A stretch of DNA of 64,000 bases, taken from Purpureocillium takamizusanense. Its lineage: Eukaryota; Ascomycota; Sordariomycetes; Hypocreales; Ophiocordycipitaceae. Where the stretch lies: assembly GCF_022605165.1 (NCBI RefSeq), contig NC_063070.1, positions 2,852,001-2,916,000 of the forward strand, read 5' to 3'. Each line of letters starts with the position of its first letter. The first letter of the stretch is position 1. The position numbers and the translations under genes were made by a program. A model generated the notes under the pieces. That model had not been told where the DNA came from. It saw only the letters and a list, made by a program, of their open reading frames with translations, and searched no databases. This document shows positions 12,077 to 23,984 of the stretch, piece by piece.

Positions 12077-12346
12077 ATGCGCTCCGCCATCTTCTACCCG
12101 CTCGTTGCGTCCCTCCTCGGACACGCGGCCATGGCCTCGCCCGCCACCACGACCGGTCCCGATGGGCCAGACGCTGGCACCCACGTCCGCAGAGGCGACT
12201 CCTACCACGTCCACTGCCCCTCGAGCATCCTCAACGGCCCCCTCAGGAAGCCCTGCTACGAGGACACCTACTGTCTGGGTAGCGTGTACCAAGTGAGGAG
12301 TAGCGACAAGTCGTGCTGCAGCTCCTGCAGCTGCGTGAAGGACTAA
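12077..12346 (+). CDS. Small secreted cysteine-rich protein (effector-like)
   Basis: 89 residues. Signal peptide about 1-20 (MRSAIFYPLVASLLGHAAMA), then a short Thr/Gly/Asp-rich linker and a dibasic RR at 38-39 that could be a Kex2-type processing site. The mature part holds seven Cys (47, 60, 66, 80, 81, 84, 86) ending in SCCSSCSCVKD. The start at 12077 is preferred over in-frame upstream codons because it places the hydrophobic core at the N-terminus and follows a CACC-type Kozak context. I recognise no known domain. The size and Cys density match secreted host-interaction proteins or antimicrobial peptides, but activity cannot be inferred. Confidence 0.7.
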   Translation: MRSAIFYPLVASLLGHAAMASPATTTGPDGPDAGTHVRRGDSYHVHCPSSILNGPLRKPCYEDTYCLGSVYQVRSSDKSCCSSCSCVKD

Positions 12347-15300
12347 AAAATTGGTGCGCCGGCAATGTTTCGACAAGTAGTAGCCTGTAATTAATTCATG
12401 CTGACAAGAGTCGCCATAGGAGTTCCGATCTTGCACAGTTGAGTTGGACGTGGAGCGTGGTCCCCTTGGAGGAGCGGTACGCAAGAATTGGATACGAGGT
12501 GGACGGACTTCAAGTTTTGTCCGATGAAGATTCGCTCGGGAGAGAAGAAAAAGTTAATGCCAATAACACTGTCCACTTCTTTTGTTCTGCCAGCTGCTTG
12601 CTGCCGCCTTTGTTAGTATGGAAGGTCTGTTGGTTTGTCAAGGCTTGCCCAACAAGAGTCAGTCCGCTTTACGAGTGTCTACCAGGTTGCGTCGGCTATT
12701 CGGTGTCATTTGGCTTCAGGTTTGAGCTCCTCTCGCTCCATGTGACGTTGAGAGAACTCGAGTTGCTCACGAATGTACGTGCTAGTTATTCCATACAGTG
12801 AAACTACGCAGCACGACGTGTATCATTCACCTGCGCGACGGGAGTCCAGTCAAAATTGCGATTCACAGGGACTACCGCGGAGGCTACTGTCCGCGAATGA
12901 CGATGAACAATAGCAATGCCTCAAAGCATCTGTCATCTTTGACTGCGCGAGTAGAGTGGCACCAGATCCAAACGAGGACATGTCATGCCAACGCATCTGG
13001 TGTTGTTGTGTTGGTCTGGGGCGGTGCGGGCGGCCGGGCGGCCGGTTCTGTCAGGCTCCTGGGCTCGAGTCCCGGTACCGAATTTCCGGGACGAGCACAA
13101 AAGGCTGCCAACAAGCGGGTCACGCCTTGAGCCGCTGTCTTTTGTGGTCGCGAGGGTGTTGTTGGTCCCCGGCGCCGCCTCCATTGATGACTGCCTAACA
13201 CGACGGCCCAATGGCGAGGCGGACGGCGAACGGTGAGGGTGGTGAGAAGGCACTCTCCACTCACACCCTTCAGGCGAAAAAGAAGCAAGAAATGCACGGC
13301 AATACTGTACCGGTGACGCGGACGCGGGTCTCTCTGTTGGTAACCGCAGAAGAGGAAATTGCACAAGTCGGTAGAGATCGGCCCGTCATGCAGGTCGGCA
13401 AAGAGCCCAGGAAGCTCTGGACGGCCACAGACTGACAAATACTAGCCACGAGAAGCACTTTCAAATCATTGGCCGGTCCGGGCTGTGATAGAGGTCAAAG
13501 AAGAAACGTTTGATGGAGCTTGGTGTGCAGGTCGATAGGTGAGCCAGAAGGGGCGGTGTCGAGGGTATGCGGCGTCATCCTTGTCACCGAGGGACGGGCT
13601 GAGGACTCTCTCGCCTGCAGCACCTATGACAAGCCCGGCAGCATACGGAAACTTGCAGCTCGTTGTTGTCAAAGGTGATGCCACGAGTCCCCGGCAGTCG
13701 GTACGTGCATGTAAGATGCATCTGCTGTGGCCCGTCGACGGGGCTTGTGATGAAACATGACATCGACCCATGCGGAGACAGCTAGTGCGTAGAGTAGAGG
13801 ACATGGGACGGACGACATACCACTGCGGAGCTAGTAAATGGCTTCAACCATCTGCGGACTCTGTCGAGGCGACGCTGTGCCAGAAGCATGCGAGGAGGCA
13901 TGTCACGACAACAACGAGATGCGCGGATACGTGCTTGTTGGCACGAATCGGTGGCATCATCCAGGTGCATGGTCTGTTGTCCGAACAGCATCGTATGGGA
14001 CCCCTGCCGGCGACGATTGCGTGTTCAACGAAGCCAGGTATCCGAGCCAAGGGGGGGGGGGGTCATGGACCTGATTGACGCTGTCGATCCGCCAACCTGG
14101 GCGGCCCAGCCCAGCTCGAGCGAGGCTAAGCAGGGGTCAAAACATGAACTGACCAAGAGCTGCCCTTGTCGGCGGTGCCTGGCTGGGTTTTGTGTGGGCA
14201 GGCGAGGGCGTGCCAGCTGGAAGGTGCGGTATCTGCACCTCCGCCATCACCACCACCACCCTGGACTAGCGGATGGCGGGCGAGATTCCCCAGAGCGACC
14301 CGAGCTTCGGGGTCGCAATCTGCCGTCGACGTCGACGCGCATGATGACCCGAATCACGCATTGACTCCCATTTTCAGAGTCGCTGGACGCCCCGAGGTCA
14401 GTGCCGTGGCGTCGCGTGCTCGTGCCTCTGGCCCGACAGAGCGGCCAGCCAACGGTGGGCGACCATCATTCATCAACTCAACTTCGGGTGGTGAGATTCA
14501 GGTCCCCGACGCCGGGGCAGAGACACGCCGACGGGGCGCCGCCACAGGGGATAGAGAAGCCAAGAATCAGATTGGGCGCTGCAGATCACCACCGGGCCGG
14601 GGCGCCTTGTTCTGCCAGTCGGCCGGGGGGAAGGGTTTGCCATCACGGGGACCCCGTGACGCCGGGCTGGCCTGGCCTGCCTGTCCGCCATCAGCGCGGT
14701 GCATGTGGGCATGTGTGCTTGCGTGCGTGCGTGCGTTCGTGCGTGCGTGCTCGGTGGGCCAATCTTTCCTCCCATCCGTCCATCCGTCGATTGATCCAGG
14801 TGCGCAAGGTAGGCGGCACGCAGGGAGTGTACGGTTCCACGTTGGCAGGATAAGGTAGCTCACTTGCCTACCACGACGACTCGATTCCCGGGACGAGGGA
14901 CCGTGAACTTGGCTTCGCGCACGGGCGGTGCGTCTGTCAAAGAGCTGCTGTGGCACGGACCCGCGCATCTGGATCGCAATCAGGCTTGGATCCTGGGGAA
15001 CGGGTGACGCCCATCTGCAGGTGCCTCGGCCCTCGCAAGCGGATCTCGTGCCGGTCGGTGATGTGCTCGCCCGCTCTGCTGGACCGGAGAGGAGAGGGTA
15101 CCACCAAGCTGGGTGTGGGTGTCGTTGACCGACTGAGACGGACGTCCGGTTTGTGAGACGGGGATGGGAATTGGGATGCGGGACTGGAAAGGTAGTTACC
15201 TTAGTTACCTTGGTACTGGACTGTAGGTGCCTGCTAGGTAACCTACGAAGTACAGTGCAGCTGTACGCACAGGCTGCAGGCAGGCTGGGTCTTGGTAGTA

Positions 15301-16833
15301 TTTTAGATTGCACTCGATGAGCCAGGCTAGGCATCAATGATGCACATTGCAGTGGGTGATGGGGGACTCGTCCCACTAGAGAAGTGAAAAGACGGCGAAC
15401 GAGGGTGCCAATGAAAGGTGCTGTACTGCCTATTTCGCAGCCGGCTGTGTGTTGGCGGATTGATGGATGGTGGATTGTTGGGTCGTTTGCAGGGCGCATC
15501 CCCAGCTGAGTGAGCGCGCGAGTTTCCTTTTAGTGCCCGCGACGATTCCGGCCAGGAGAGCCCGGAGAGGCATGGCACCTTCCATGGAGACCCCAGAGCG
15601 CGCGCCGGCGCGGAGACTAGTCATGGTGTTGCATCTCTCCATTGGCAGTTTGCCCAACGGCCGGCGCTCCTTCCTCCTCCTGGCCCGCCCGTGTGTCCCT
15701 TTCAGCCCGTTTGGGAACTCATCGTCGCCGTGGCTCCTGCCTTGCCTTCCCGTCGTCCCATGTCCCATGTCTCCATCATGTCCCATGTCCCATGTTCCAT
15801 GTTCCGTGTGTCCCATGTCCCATGTCCCATGTGCCAGGTGCCAGTCGCGATCTTTTCTCCTGGCTAGCAGCTCCTTCCCGCCAGACCGCAGCATGTACCA
15901 ACTTACCTTAGGTAGTATGTGCGTGCATACAGTACTAATACATAGAGTGACCGACTGACCACCTTCTGGTCCTCCTCCTCCTCCTCGTTCTCCTCGTCAT
16001 CCTGTTCTTCGTCCTCTTCCTCGAACCCCCTTAACTCGAAACCGCCCGCTGCATCCATCCGTACGTCGCCATCTCTCAACTGCGCACGCCTCTTGCGCCC
16101 GGAGCGCCTACGACCTGCCGCCTGGCCTCGTACAGCACCCAAACTGCGTCTCCCTAGCCCAATTCATCGAGCAGGCTGCCTGCCGCCACTGCAGATTGCT
16201 TCTAATTAGACTGTGGGGACACGAGTCCATCTCCCACGCGCAGGTCCCCGACGGGACCGCCGTTGGCTCGCTCCGTCGTCGTCATAGCACCTGGCAATTC
16301 CTTTTTGCAGCTCCGTCGTGCCCTGTGCCCAGTCCTCGCTGAGTGAGCGAATCCGTTAGTTTGCTGCCCATATCGGCGCCGCAGACGAGCAAACCAGAGC
16401 AGCGTCCCCGACAGCTACCGACAGGGTTCCTCACTCTCACCGTCGCTTTGGCTCACTTGGGCGGTCACGACAAGGGGCCCGGCCGACAATAAAAGACGAT
16501 ACATAACCTGACGGAACGCCCTCGCGACCCGCTATAGGAGCCGTCTGGTCTCGCCGTCTCGCCGTCTCGCCGTAGCATAACAATTGCTACCACAGCCTAC
16601 TTCGTACCCATCAGAGATCCTGGCTGCCAGCCAGAGAAAAGACAGCTGGTCCCGATACCATCTCGTCCATACTTTTTCACCCTCTCTCCCCGCACTCGTC
16701 CTAGATCGCAAAAACCTGTCTCGAACCCCAACTGCACATGGTCTTCCCCGCAGCAGCCACCACGGCCCTCTGTCTAGGATAACGCGCCCGAGAGGTTTCC
16801 GCGGGCCTTCCCGTCACCGAGACAGAGCGGACA
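12347..16833. other. 4.5 kb gene-poor tract
   Basis: No gene supported on either strand. Long open frames (for example 14166-14858 + and 14567-15499 -) overlap each other on opposite strands and are low-complexity, as expected from high GC. It contains a G12 run at 14051-14062, GTGC repeats near 14720-14750, the TCCCATG minisatellite at 15756-15842, CTC repeats near 15970-16015 and TCTCGCCG repeated three times at 16549-16572. The last few hundred bases are probably the promoter and 5' UTR of the gene at 16834. Confidence 0.5.
15756..15842. repeat. TCCCATG heptamer minisatellite
   Basis: Seven exact TCCCATG copies (15756, 15763, 15781, 15788, 15811, 15818, 15825) with variant units TTCCATG and TTCCGTG between them, about 11 units in all. 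Confidence 0.9.
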
Positions 16834-19470
16834 ATGGCTCGCTTTCCTTTTTCTATGCCTGGCCGCAAGAAGTCGGCCCCCCAGCTTACACTCACTGAGC
16901 ACATGAGCAAAGCCCAGCGCGTCCTCGGCGCCACGCCTCTCAGCATCGACACACCGCCTCATTGGGACGACAATTCGTCCTCGAGCTTCAGCGACGAGCC
17001 CTTGAGCTCCAAGCCCGCTAGCTATGCGGAGTCCTGGGCCCGCGAATTCGATGACGACCACGGCCTTGAAACCGCGAGGTCCGAAAATGGCTGGGGCGAG
17101 GAATCGGACATCATTCCCCTCCCGCTCCGGGTAGTTGCCGGTGATTACGGCGACGACGTTGGCATTGAGAAATCCGCCGACTCTAGCATGATGCGGACAA
17201 GCCGCTCTTCGTCCACAATCCGGTCGTGGTACGATAGATCCAAGATGCCGTTGGCAATTTCGCAGCAAACGTCTTCCTCGGCCATGGCCAAAGGCATACC
17301 AACCAAAGCCGAGAGGCTCTTGGACGTTGGAGACTCTCATGCCGTCAGGCCCAGAAAGAAGCCAGGCAAGCTGGATCTCGCAGCCCTCGTTCCCGGATCG
17401 CGGTTCCCCCCGAGGAGAACCTCGCTTCTGCACCCGCAAGGCGACAGGGCCATCCTGAGCTCCGTGTACGTGACCAAATCACCCGCCATGTTGACACCTA
17501 CGGCACCAACCACGCCGCGTCACCTGGCGCATCCACCCAGGGGACATGTCCGCCCAGATGGCGTGGATGAAGGGTCTAGACCGGTTGCCGACGGAGGCAA
17601 TCAGTGGGCGCCCAACAACGCTCTCAGCGAGCTTCCCAGCTTGTACGACCACTACGAGCAAATGTCGCTGAGGCAGATCATGAAGCACGAGCCAACAGGG
17701 GAAATTTCACTGCCTACCTCTACTGAGCAGGGGGCTAAAGCGCAATCTTCATCCAAGAGAAGCAGCAAAACATATGACTGGCTCCATCAGGATCCCAGTC
17801 CAGCAACGCCACAGACCGCCATGTTCACGAAGCCGCTGGAGCCGTCCTCTCCCACCAACTATGCCGCCAGCATCTCTAGCAGACTCACACGGGCCTCCAA
17901 GATGTCTAGGAATACAGAACAAGGGCTCAATACTGCTGATTTGCACCATACTAGCGTTCTGCTTCTCTCATCCGACTCGGAGGATGACAATGATGATCTT
18001 GCCTCATCCACGACTACCGTCACGACGGCCCTCACGGCGACAACTGCCCCCAAAAGTCCAGTCGCTGTCTCGATCAGACGCCCTTCCACAATCGATGATG
18101 ACCTCTCGTCGGTGGACTCTTCCCACCAGGCTTCCAGGAGATGCCGGGGCAGTGACAAGCGTTCCAGCAAATCAAGCAAGCGAACTAGCTTTGCGTCTTC
18201 AAATACGCACATACTAATTTACGATGGCACAGAGCGCTCCAAGTCGCTACATCCGAATTCCCGCGCGAACACCTCACAAGCAAACATCTCGCAAACGACG
18301 AGCGTCTCTTCCCGCCGAGCGTCCGTCGCCTCGACGTACTCTGGCAATTCCGCCTCGACTTGGCACAGTCGGTCGGGATACATTGAGGAAGCACGGGCGG
18401 TAACGATGCACAGGGCCCGGTATCCGTCGAATGCCGCCGACTCGGAACAAGATCAGCCCCAGTTCGACCAAAATGTGTTCCATCGCGAGTCACTGTCCGG
18501 CTCGGGGCATCAACTGACACCTCCGTTAAGCCCCACCTCTATTGACCAGTTCGACCGAATCAGTCAGCCCTCAAATGATGCATCATTAAGCCACAGTCGC
18601 ATCATGGCCGTGACGCGCCAAGAGGAATTATTGTTGGCAGCATTGCGGCAGAGACAGGATTCGTTCCGGTGCAACGTCCTTGCTCAACTTCAAGAAACCC
18701 ACGAAGAGGACATGTATGAGATGGCAACGTCAGGCGTAGGTTCTCATTCGGACCGGCAGTCGAAAGGACATAGAAGCAAGACTTCGCAAGGCACAGTCAC
18801 AGGAACCACGTTCGACTTTGGTTTCCCCGCACCTCCCAGCTTTAAAAATAGGCGCAACGGTCCGGTCGAAACCAGATCAGATCGCCATAGGTCCGTTAGT
18901 CGTTGCTCGTCGAGCCACCAGTCGCTCAGTCGTCGCTCGGGGGTGATATCTGGTGCGAACGCATCCGACTTTGATATTGCGGCTGTCACCCTGACGTGTG
19001 GTCCTCGGGGTAGTGCAGGCTCGGATGGACAAGTAGACGAAGCGTCGACCTCTCTCGACGATATGGAGCCGAGCCCCGATCTGAGCGACATTCAAGACTG
19101 GGAGCATGCCTTGTCTGCAGCGTCTGAGGTTCATGTGGCCGAACTTCCTTGGCCCATGCATTGCCAGGAGACGGCGAGCAAGCGCCACGACCAGGTGCCC
19201 TCGGCGAGCCCGCACTGCACGCCGCGGGTTGACAGCCTCCTGCGCCGCGGCGGCGAGCCGCTGGCGGGCGTGGTAGAAGAGAGCAGCGAAGACGACGAGG
19301 ATCTGCCCCGACCAGACAGCCCCATCTCGCCGACTGCCTTCCCCGCCGTGCCGGACAAGAGGATGACGCGCAGCAACATGGTGCGCCTGAGCGCAGTCGG
19401 GTCGGGCGTGCTTGGCGGCACGGGGCTGGCCCACAGGAACGAGCCAGGCTGGTGGGGGGATGAGGACTAA
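16834..19470 (+). CDS. Large disordered protein of unknown function
   Basis: 878 residues in one uninterrupted exon. Composition is Ser/Thr/Asp-rich with many RSSS, SSSSK and acidic patches, so it is largely disordered and a likely phosphorylation target. No enzymatic domain is visible. The best-ordered piece is a predicted helix near residues 591-625 (MAVTRQEELLLAALRQRQ), a type of motif I associate with uncharacterised ascomycete proteins. It begins MARFPFSMPGRKKSAPQ, basic and without a clear signal peptide. The start at 16834 has pyrimidine-rich upstream sequence and no nearby in-frame ATG. A cytoplasmic or nuclear regulatory role is only a guess. Confidence 0.8.
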   Translation: MARFPFSMPGRKKSAPQLTLTEHMSKAQRVLGATPLSIDTPPHWDDNSSSSFSDEPLSSKPASYAESWAREFDDDHGLETARSENGWGEESDIIPLPLRVVAGDYGDDVGIEKSADSSMMRTSRSSSTIRSWYDRSKMPLAISQQTSSSAMAKGIPTKAERLLDVGDSHAVRPRKKPGKLDLAALVPGSRFPPRRTSLLHPQGDRAILSSVYVTKSPAMLTPTAPTTPRHLAHPPRGHVRPDGVDEGSRPVADGGNQWAPNNALSELPSLYDHYEQMSLRQIMKHEPTGEISLPTSTEQGAKAQSSSKRSSKTYDWLHQDPSPATPQTAMFTKPLEPSSPTNYAASISSRLTRASKMSRNTEQGLNTADLHHTSVLLLSSDSEDDNDDLASSTTTVTTALTATTAPKSPVAVSIRRPSTIDDDLSSVDSSHQASRRCRGSDKRSSKSSKRTSFASSNTHILIYDGTERSKSLHPNSRANTSQANISQTTSVSSRRASVASTYSGNSASTWHSRSGYIEEARAVTMHRARYPSNAADSEQDQPQFDQNVFHRESLSGSGHQLTPPLSPTSIDQFDRISQPSNDASLSHSRIMAVTRQEELLLAALRQRQDSFRCNVLAQLQETHEEDMYEMATSGVGSHSDRQSKGHRSKTSQGTVTGTTFDFGFPAPPSFKNRRNGPVETRSDRHRSVSRCSSSHQSLSRRSGVISGANASDFDIAAVTLTCGPRGSAGSDGQVDEASTSLDDMEPSPDLSDIQDWEHALSAASEVHVAELPWPMHCQETASKRHDQVPSASPHCTPRVDSLLRRGGEPLAGVVEESSEDDEDLPRPDSPISPTAFPAVPDKRMTRSNMVRLSAVGSGVLGGTGLAHRNEPGWWGDED

Positions 19471-19970
19471 TTCACACACACGACTTATGAGATACCATGT
19501 ATCATACACTTCTGATTCCCTTTTGTTTCCGGAGTTCTGGGCAGGCTTAGTCCTTCACATTGTACAAAGAGGCCCTACGAAGCTAGTGCCTTCGACCACT
19601 TGAGCACGGCGCTCGCTTTTGGAGATTTTCTTGGGTAAGGGAGGTAAAGCCAGAGGAGGCATTGCATCTAGATAGGGATGGTCCGTGAGTGTCTTGGGGG
19701 CATTGGATGATACCAGGGACATGGAGGCTCATACGAGGGGCGGGAGGTGCAAGTAAGTGATTGCCCAGTTGTAGGGTCAATAAAAATGGAGCGAAAATGA
19801 ACCAACATTTCGTCTTGGCCGCACAACCGGCGCCTCGGCGCATGTATCAGGAAACAGTCAGGCTGGAGTGTTGGGCTATAGATGGTGGCTATCTTGGTAT
19901 GGAATGAGCTACATCGCCCTAAAACCTGATGTAGCGGAATGTGTCGTCGAATCGTGTCCCGTTGGAAAGC
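19471..19970. other. Convergent intergenic: 3' flanks
   Basis: 500 bases between the stops of the disordered protein (+) and MMS2 (-). Nothing beyond presumed 3' UTRs. Confidence 0.5.
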
Positions 19971-20771
19971 TCATGAGTAGGTCGAGCCCTCGGGAGGTTG
20001 GGGGATCTTCTTGTTCGCAGGCGCCGCCATGTATCTGAGCGCAGCATCAGCGATTGCTCGGGGACGGGTCATTCTCTCTCGGAATGCGGGCCAGACGGGG
20101 GAGGACCCCTATTGCAGAGCGGGGGGGAGAGACATACCTCCGCAGCTCGATGAGGACCGTCTCCATGGTGTTTTCGCGTTTCCACTGAGCCAGGCAGGGG
20201 AGCTGCTTGGGGTCGACGACGCCGTTGCGGGGGTTGACGCAGGGAAGGTTGACCTGGCTGACGAACTGGATCGTGGGGGGCTCGTCGGGGTACTTTGCTC
20301 CGCAGTGCATCTTGACGCTGTAGATGCGGTTCTCGTGGACGGACTGTACGGGTGTGGTGGTGGCGGAGGTGTCAGCGCATTTGCCTTGTGATCGCTTGCG
20401 TGCTTCAAGAAGTGGTCATCGTCATCGCCGCCGCCGCCGCCGCCGCCGCCGCCGTCAAGTTCTGCCTACCTGCCTACCTGCCTGACCAGGATACAGGACC
20501 AGCATCTCCCCCCCTCTCTCGTTGCCAAGCTAAACGGCGGCGAGCGACGTCCGAGACGAATACAAACATGGCTGCCAGGGAGGGCCAGTGGTGGTCTGGT
20601 GGTCATTGTAACACTCACGTGAGGAGGGCCCAGGATGGTGCCGTTCCAGTTGCTCATCAAGAGGTCCTCGCTGTCCTCGAGGCCGTAGCTGCAGGCCTCG
20701 GCGCCGAGGCCCTTTTCGCCCTTTTCGAGCTCCTCGAGGAGGCGGAAGTTGCGCGGCACCTTGGCGCTCAT
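19971..20771 (-). CDS. MMS2: Ubiquitin-conjugating enzyme variant MMS2
   Basis: Catalytically inactive E2 variant that pairs with Ubc13 to build Lys63-linked ubiquitin chains on PCNA in error-free post-replication repair. Three exons: 20771-20619, 20343-20138, 20034-19971; 423 nt, 140 residues, the family's length. Junction phases are 0 and 2. The sequence is nearly textbook: [19 protein letters not shown], then [34 protein letters not shown], then [16 protein letters not shown], ending [13 protein letters not shown]. It keeps the UEV pattern without the E2 HPN plus catalytic-Cys arrangement. Intron 1 is unusually long for this window (275 bases) and contains a (CCG)n tract near 20429-20455. 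Divergent from SLP2. Confidence 0.95.
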
Positions 20772-21443
20772 GGTGGTGGTGGATGCTGGGCGGGCGATGC
20801 TGGTGGTGCGGATGCGGATGCCGGTGCTGTTTTGTTTCGCCTCACGCCGACCGTGGGACGCTTCACTGCTCCGCCAGGCGGGAGGGACGGAGGAGCGGGT
20901 GAGGAGGAGAAGGACGGGCGTCGGTCGGTCTCTGGCGTTGCGGTGGTGTATGTTGGTAGGTGAGTGGTTGAGCTTGCGAACCCAAGAGTTGGGATAAGGC
21001 TATGGATGGATGGATGGATGGATGAATGGGGGCCGGCGGGCGCTGCTGCACGGCGCGGGGCAGTTTCTCAAAGACGAGCCTGCCTGGCCCACCCGCTGTG
21101 GTTGCGTCGTTGTAGGTGGCCTAGTGGTTCTTTGCAGTGGAGGGCGCTGGGCGACACCCACCTGCTGGCCGGCAACAGAATCGGGAGGAAGCACATGTGT
21201 TCGATCACTGGGCGGGTAAATGTCGGCCCTTGGCTGGAGCTGGGCCCAGCCCACACCTGACAGAGCTCCCCCCCCCCTGCACCGCCTATTGAGGCTCCTC
21301 TAAATTACGTAGGGCTCGCCGCGACCTTTCAACGTTTCGCAACGCCTCTCAACCGATTCTTCTCACCCAAAACCACCTCGCCTCGGCCGATGAGCGGCGC
21401 CACTCGCAACCCGCGGCACTGACGTACGCACTCGCCGCTCCCC
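20772..21443. promoter_or_regulatory. Shared divergent promoter MMS2 / SLP2
   Basis: 672 bases between the two start codons, including an (ATGG)n tetranucleotide tract at about 21003-21027. No TATA element is evident, consistent with housekeeping promoters. Confidence 0.45.
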
Positions 21444-22763
21444 ATGGCCGCGTCGCTCACCCGGGCTGCCGCCCTCCGGCGGACAGCTCCCCTATCCGCC
21501 CTCGCCTTGGCCTCGTCGTCGTCGGCGTCGGCCGGTCATCTCGGACGCGCCGCCGCCAGCGCCCGCGCCGCGCGCCTGTTCGCGACGTCGTCCCCGGCGC
21601 TCCTACCCTCGGGCTTCGCGAGTCCGATGCCGTCGTACTTCCAGAAGCCCCGGTTGCCGGCCAACACAGTCGTGCGCTTCGTCCCGCAGCAGACGGCGTG
21701 GATCGTCGAGCGCATGGGCAAGTTCAACCGCATACTCGAGCCTGGCTTGGCGATCCTGATGCCCTTCATCGACCGGATCGCCTACGTCAAGAGCCTCAAG
21801 GAGGTGGCCATCGAGATTCCCAGCCAGAGCGCCATCACGGCAGACAACGTCACGCTCGAACTCGACGGTGTGCTGTACACGCGGGTATTCGATGCGTACA
21901 AGGCCAGGTGAGTCTTATTGCTGCGGGCCTCCCAGGAGTTCAGTGTCCCATTCTGAAAAGAGGCTGACATGCTGGGTAGCTACGGAGTCGAGGATGCCGA
22001 GTACGCCATCTCACAGCTCGCCCAGACGACGATGCGCTCCGAGATTGGCCAACTGACACTGGACCACGTCCTCAAAGAGCGCGCCGCCCTCAACACCAAC
22101 ATCACCGCCGCCATCAACGACGCCGCCGAAGCCTGGGGCGTCACCTGCCTGCGTTACGAGATCCGTGACATCCACGCCCCCGCCGCCGTCGTCGAAGCCA
22201 TGCACCGCCAGGTCACGGCCGAGCGCTCCAAGCGCGCCGAGATTCTCGACTCGGAGGGTCAGCGCCAGAGCGCCATTAACATTGCCGAGGGCAAGAAACA
22301 GAGCGTCATCCTCGCCTCCGAGGCCATGCGCGCCGAGCGCATCAACATGGCCGACGGTGAGGCCGAGGCCATCCTGCTCAAGGCGCGAGCCACGGCGCAG
22401 GGCATTGACGCCGTCGCTCGCAGCATCCTCAACGGCGAGGAGGGCGCCCGCGGCGCGGTGAGCCTGACCGTTGCGGAGAAGTATGTCGACGCCTTTGGCA
22501 AGCTGGCCAAGGAGGGCACTGCGGTCGTCGTGCCGGGCAACGTCGGCGACATTGGTGGCATGATTGCCACGGGCCTCAGCGTCTACGGCAAGGTCGGTGA
22601 GGCGCAGGCCAAGTCCATGGCACAGAAAGCCATGGTTGCCGAGCCTGGCCAAGGCAAGGCCATCGGGCAGTCCGCCTCCGAAGCGGACCCCGTGGAAAGC
22701 AGGAAGCGAGAAATGAAGGAGAGCATGCTCGACGGGTTCAACCAGACGGCAGCCAAGAAGTAG
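21444..22763 (+). CDS. SLP2: Mitochondrial stomatin-like protein 2 (SPFH family)
   Basis: Membrane-organising SPFH protein expected at the inner mitochondrial membrane. Two exons: 21444-21907 and 21980-22763, with a 72-base intron (GTGAGT...GGGTAG), phase 2 at the junction and 415 residues. Residues 1-~50 are Ala/Ser/Arg-rich without acidic residues, a good mitochondrial presequence. The SPFH core begins FVPQQTAWIVERMGKF and LEPGLAILMPFIDR, continues IPSQSAITADNV, and after the intron SYGVEDAEYAISQLAQTTMRSEIG. A coiled-coil stretch (ILDSEGQRQSAINIAEG..) and a C-terminal tail follow, as in human STOML2. The long opposite-strand frame over exon 2 is a GC shadow. Confidence 0.93.
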
Positions 22764-23984
22764 CCGCCGCCACATCCTACGCCGGGGCTATTTTGTCGTG
22801 CGCGCGAAAAAACAGAGGCTCCGCCCGGCCTCGCTCGCGCCGACGACGGCTTCATCATCTGGCCTCGGCTGCCTTCGGGCAGTGTCTCATCACAGTCATC
22901 TCAGCGACGGGGATATATGTGTGTGTGTTCACGTCGCAGGGCAGGAAGGCAGGCAATGTACTTTATCCCCGGTAGGAAATTAGACAAAACCGAATTGGGG
23001 GGGGGGGGGGGGGATCTTGGACCGAGATTGCTGGGTGGAGAGGGAGACTGAGCTGGGGTTGATTGGGATGAGAGGAGCTCGCAAACGCGCGACGGTGCGC
23101 GTCCACGCTATGTATGCACTTTGTACTCTACTCTGATACTACGTGAAGTGGGGGGAAATGGAGGGGAAGGGGATGCGGAATATAGAAAGTACGTATGTAC
23201 ACTGTATTTTCCCCCCCACGCATATACAAGACATTTGATGTAAGTTGGTGAAGTGACCTTCCGAGGACCACCCCACACGATTCTTGGGTGGTGGTGGTCC
23301 TTGTAAACCCGTGCGACCTGATGAGCGACTGCTGGCCGACCAATCGACTTTGTACCGCATGTTCCGACGACGCATAGGCTCAGTCCATCAGAGTGCCGAG
23401 GCGCTTTCCATTCATGATGTCTCCGCGAAAGCGTGAGAACTTTCGGGGAGTACATAAACAGTGCTAGTCCCTTATTTGCGTTATTGGCTATATGCGAGTT
23501 TCCCAGCAAGAGGTCTGGACGTCAAGAAGCCTCGATAACTTACTCATGCTGAAAGTAAGAACAAAGCAAGTATTTCATAGGAGAGGGATTGTATACTATT
23601 CACTTTCTAGGTAAGACAACTTCACGTTGCCTGGCACCAAGCACATAACGTAGGCGCGAGCAGATAGGCCAGTGGGAGTGTGCGGCATGGGCAGAAACTG
23701 CAAGTTATGGGTATGATCTATGTACCAAATTAAGTGTGTTTCGTATGTGAAAGACTCAACCTCCCGCGACCCGCCATAGCCGCAAAACCGCACCGCGTGT
23801 GCTGTATTCGTCATTCGTACCCTGCTTTCCTTCGCCCGCCGCCATGTGAATTACCCAGCCCGTCGGCTGTTGACTTGCTCATGGAATGCATCCGCATCAT
23901 GCTGTTCCTTCGAAAGATGGAAAAATAGAGATGGAGATGACAAATGTTCTGTTACATCTCCCGCGCACATGGAGTTCCCGCCGC
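22764..23984. other. Convergent intergenic
   Basis: 1.2 kb between SLP2 and the GPI protein stop. It contains a G17 homopolymer (22997-23013). No gene seen. Confidence 0.5.
22997..23013 (+). repeat. G17 homopolymer
   Basis: Seventeen consecutive G, the longest homopolymer noticed in the window. The exact count may be a sequencing estimate. Confidence 0.8.

Noticed and set aside
14567..15499. 310-codon minus-strand frame overlapping a 230-codon plus-strand frame
   Set aside because: Neither resembles a protein family; overlapping opposite frames in high-GC DNA.
22011..22775. 254-codon open frame antisense to SLP2
   Set aside because: Lies opposite conserved SPFH codons; caused by GC-rich third positions.
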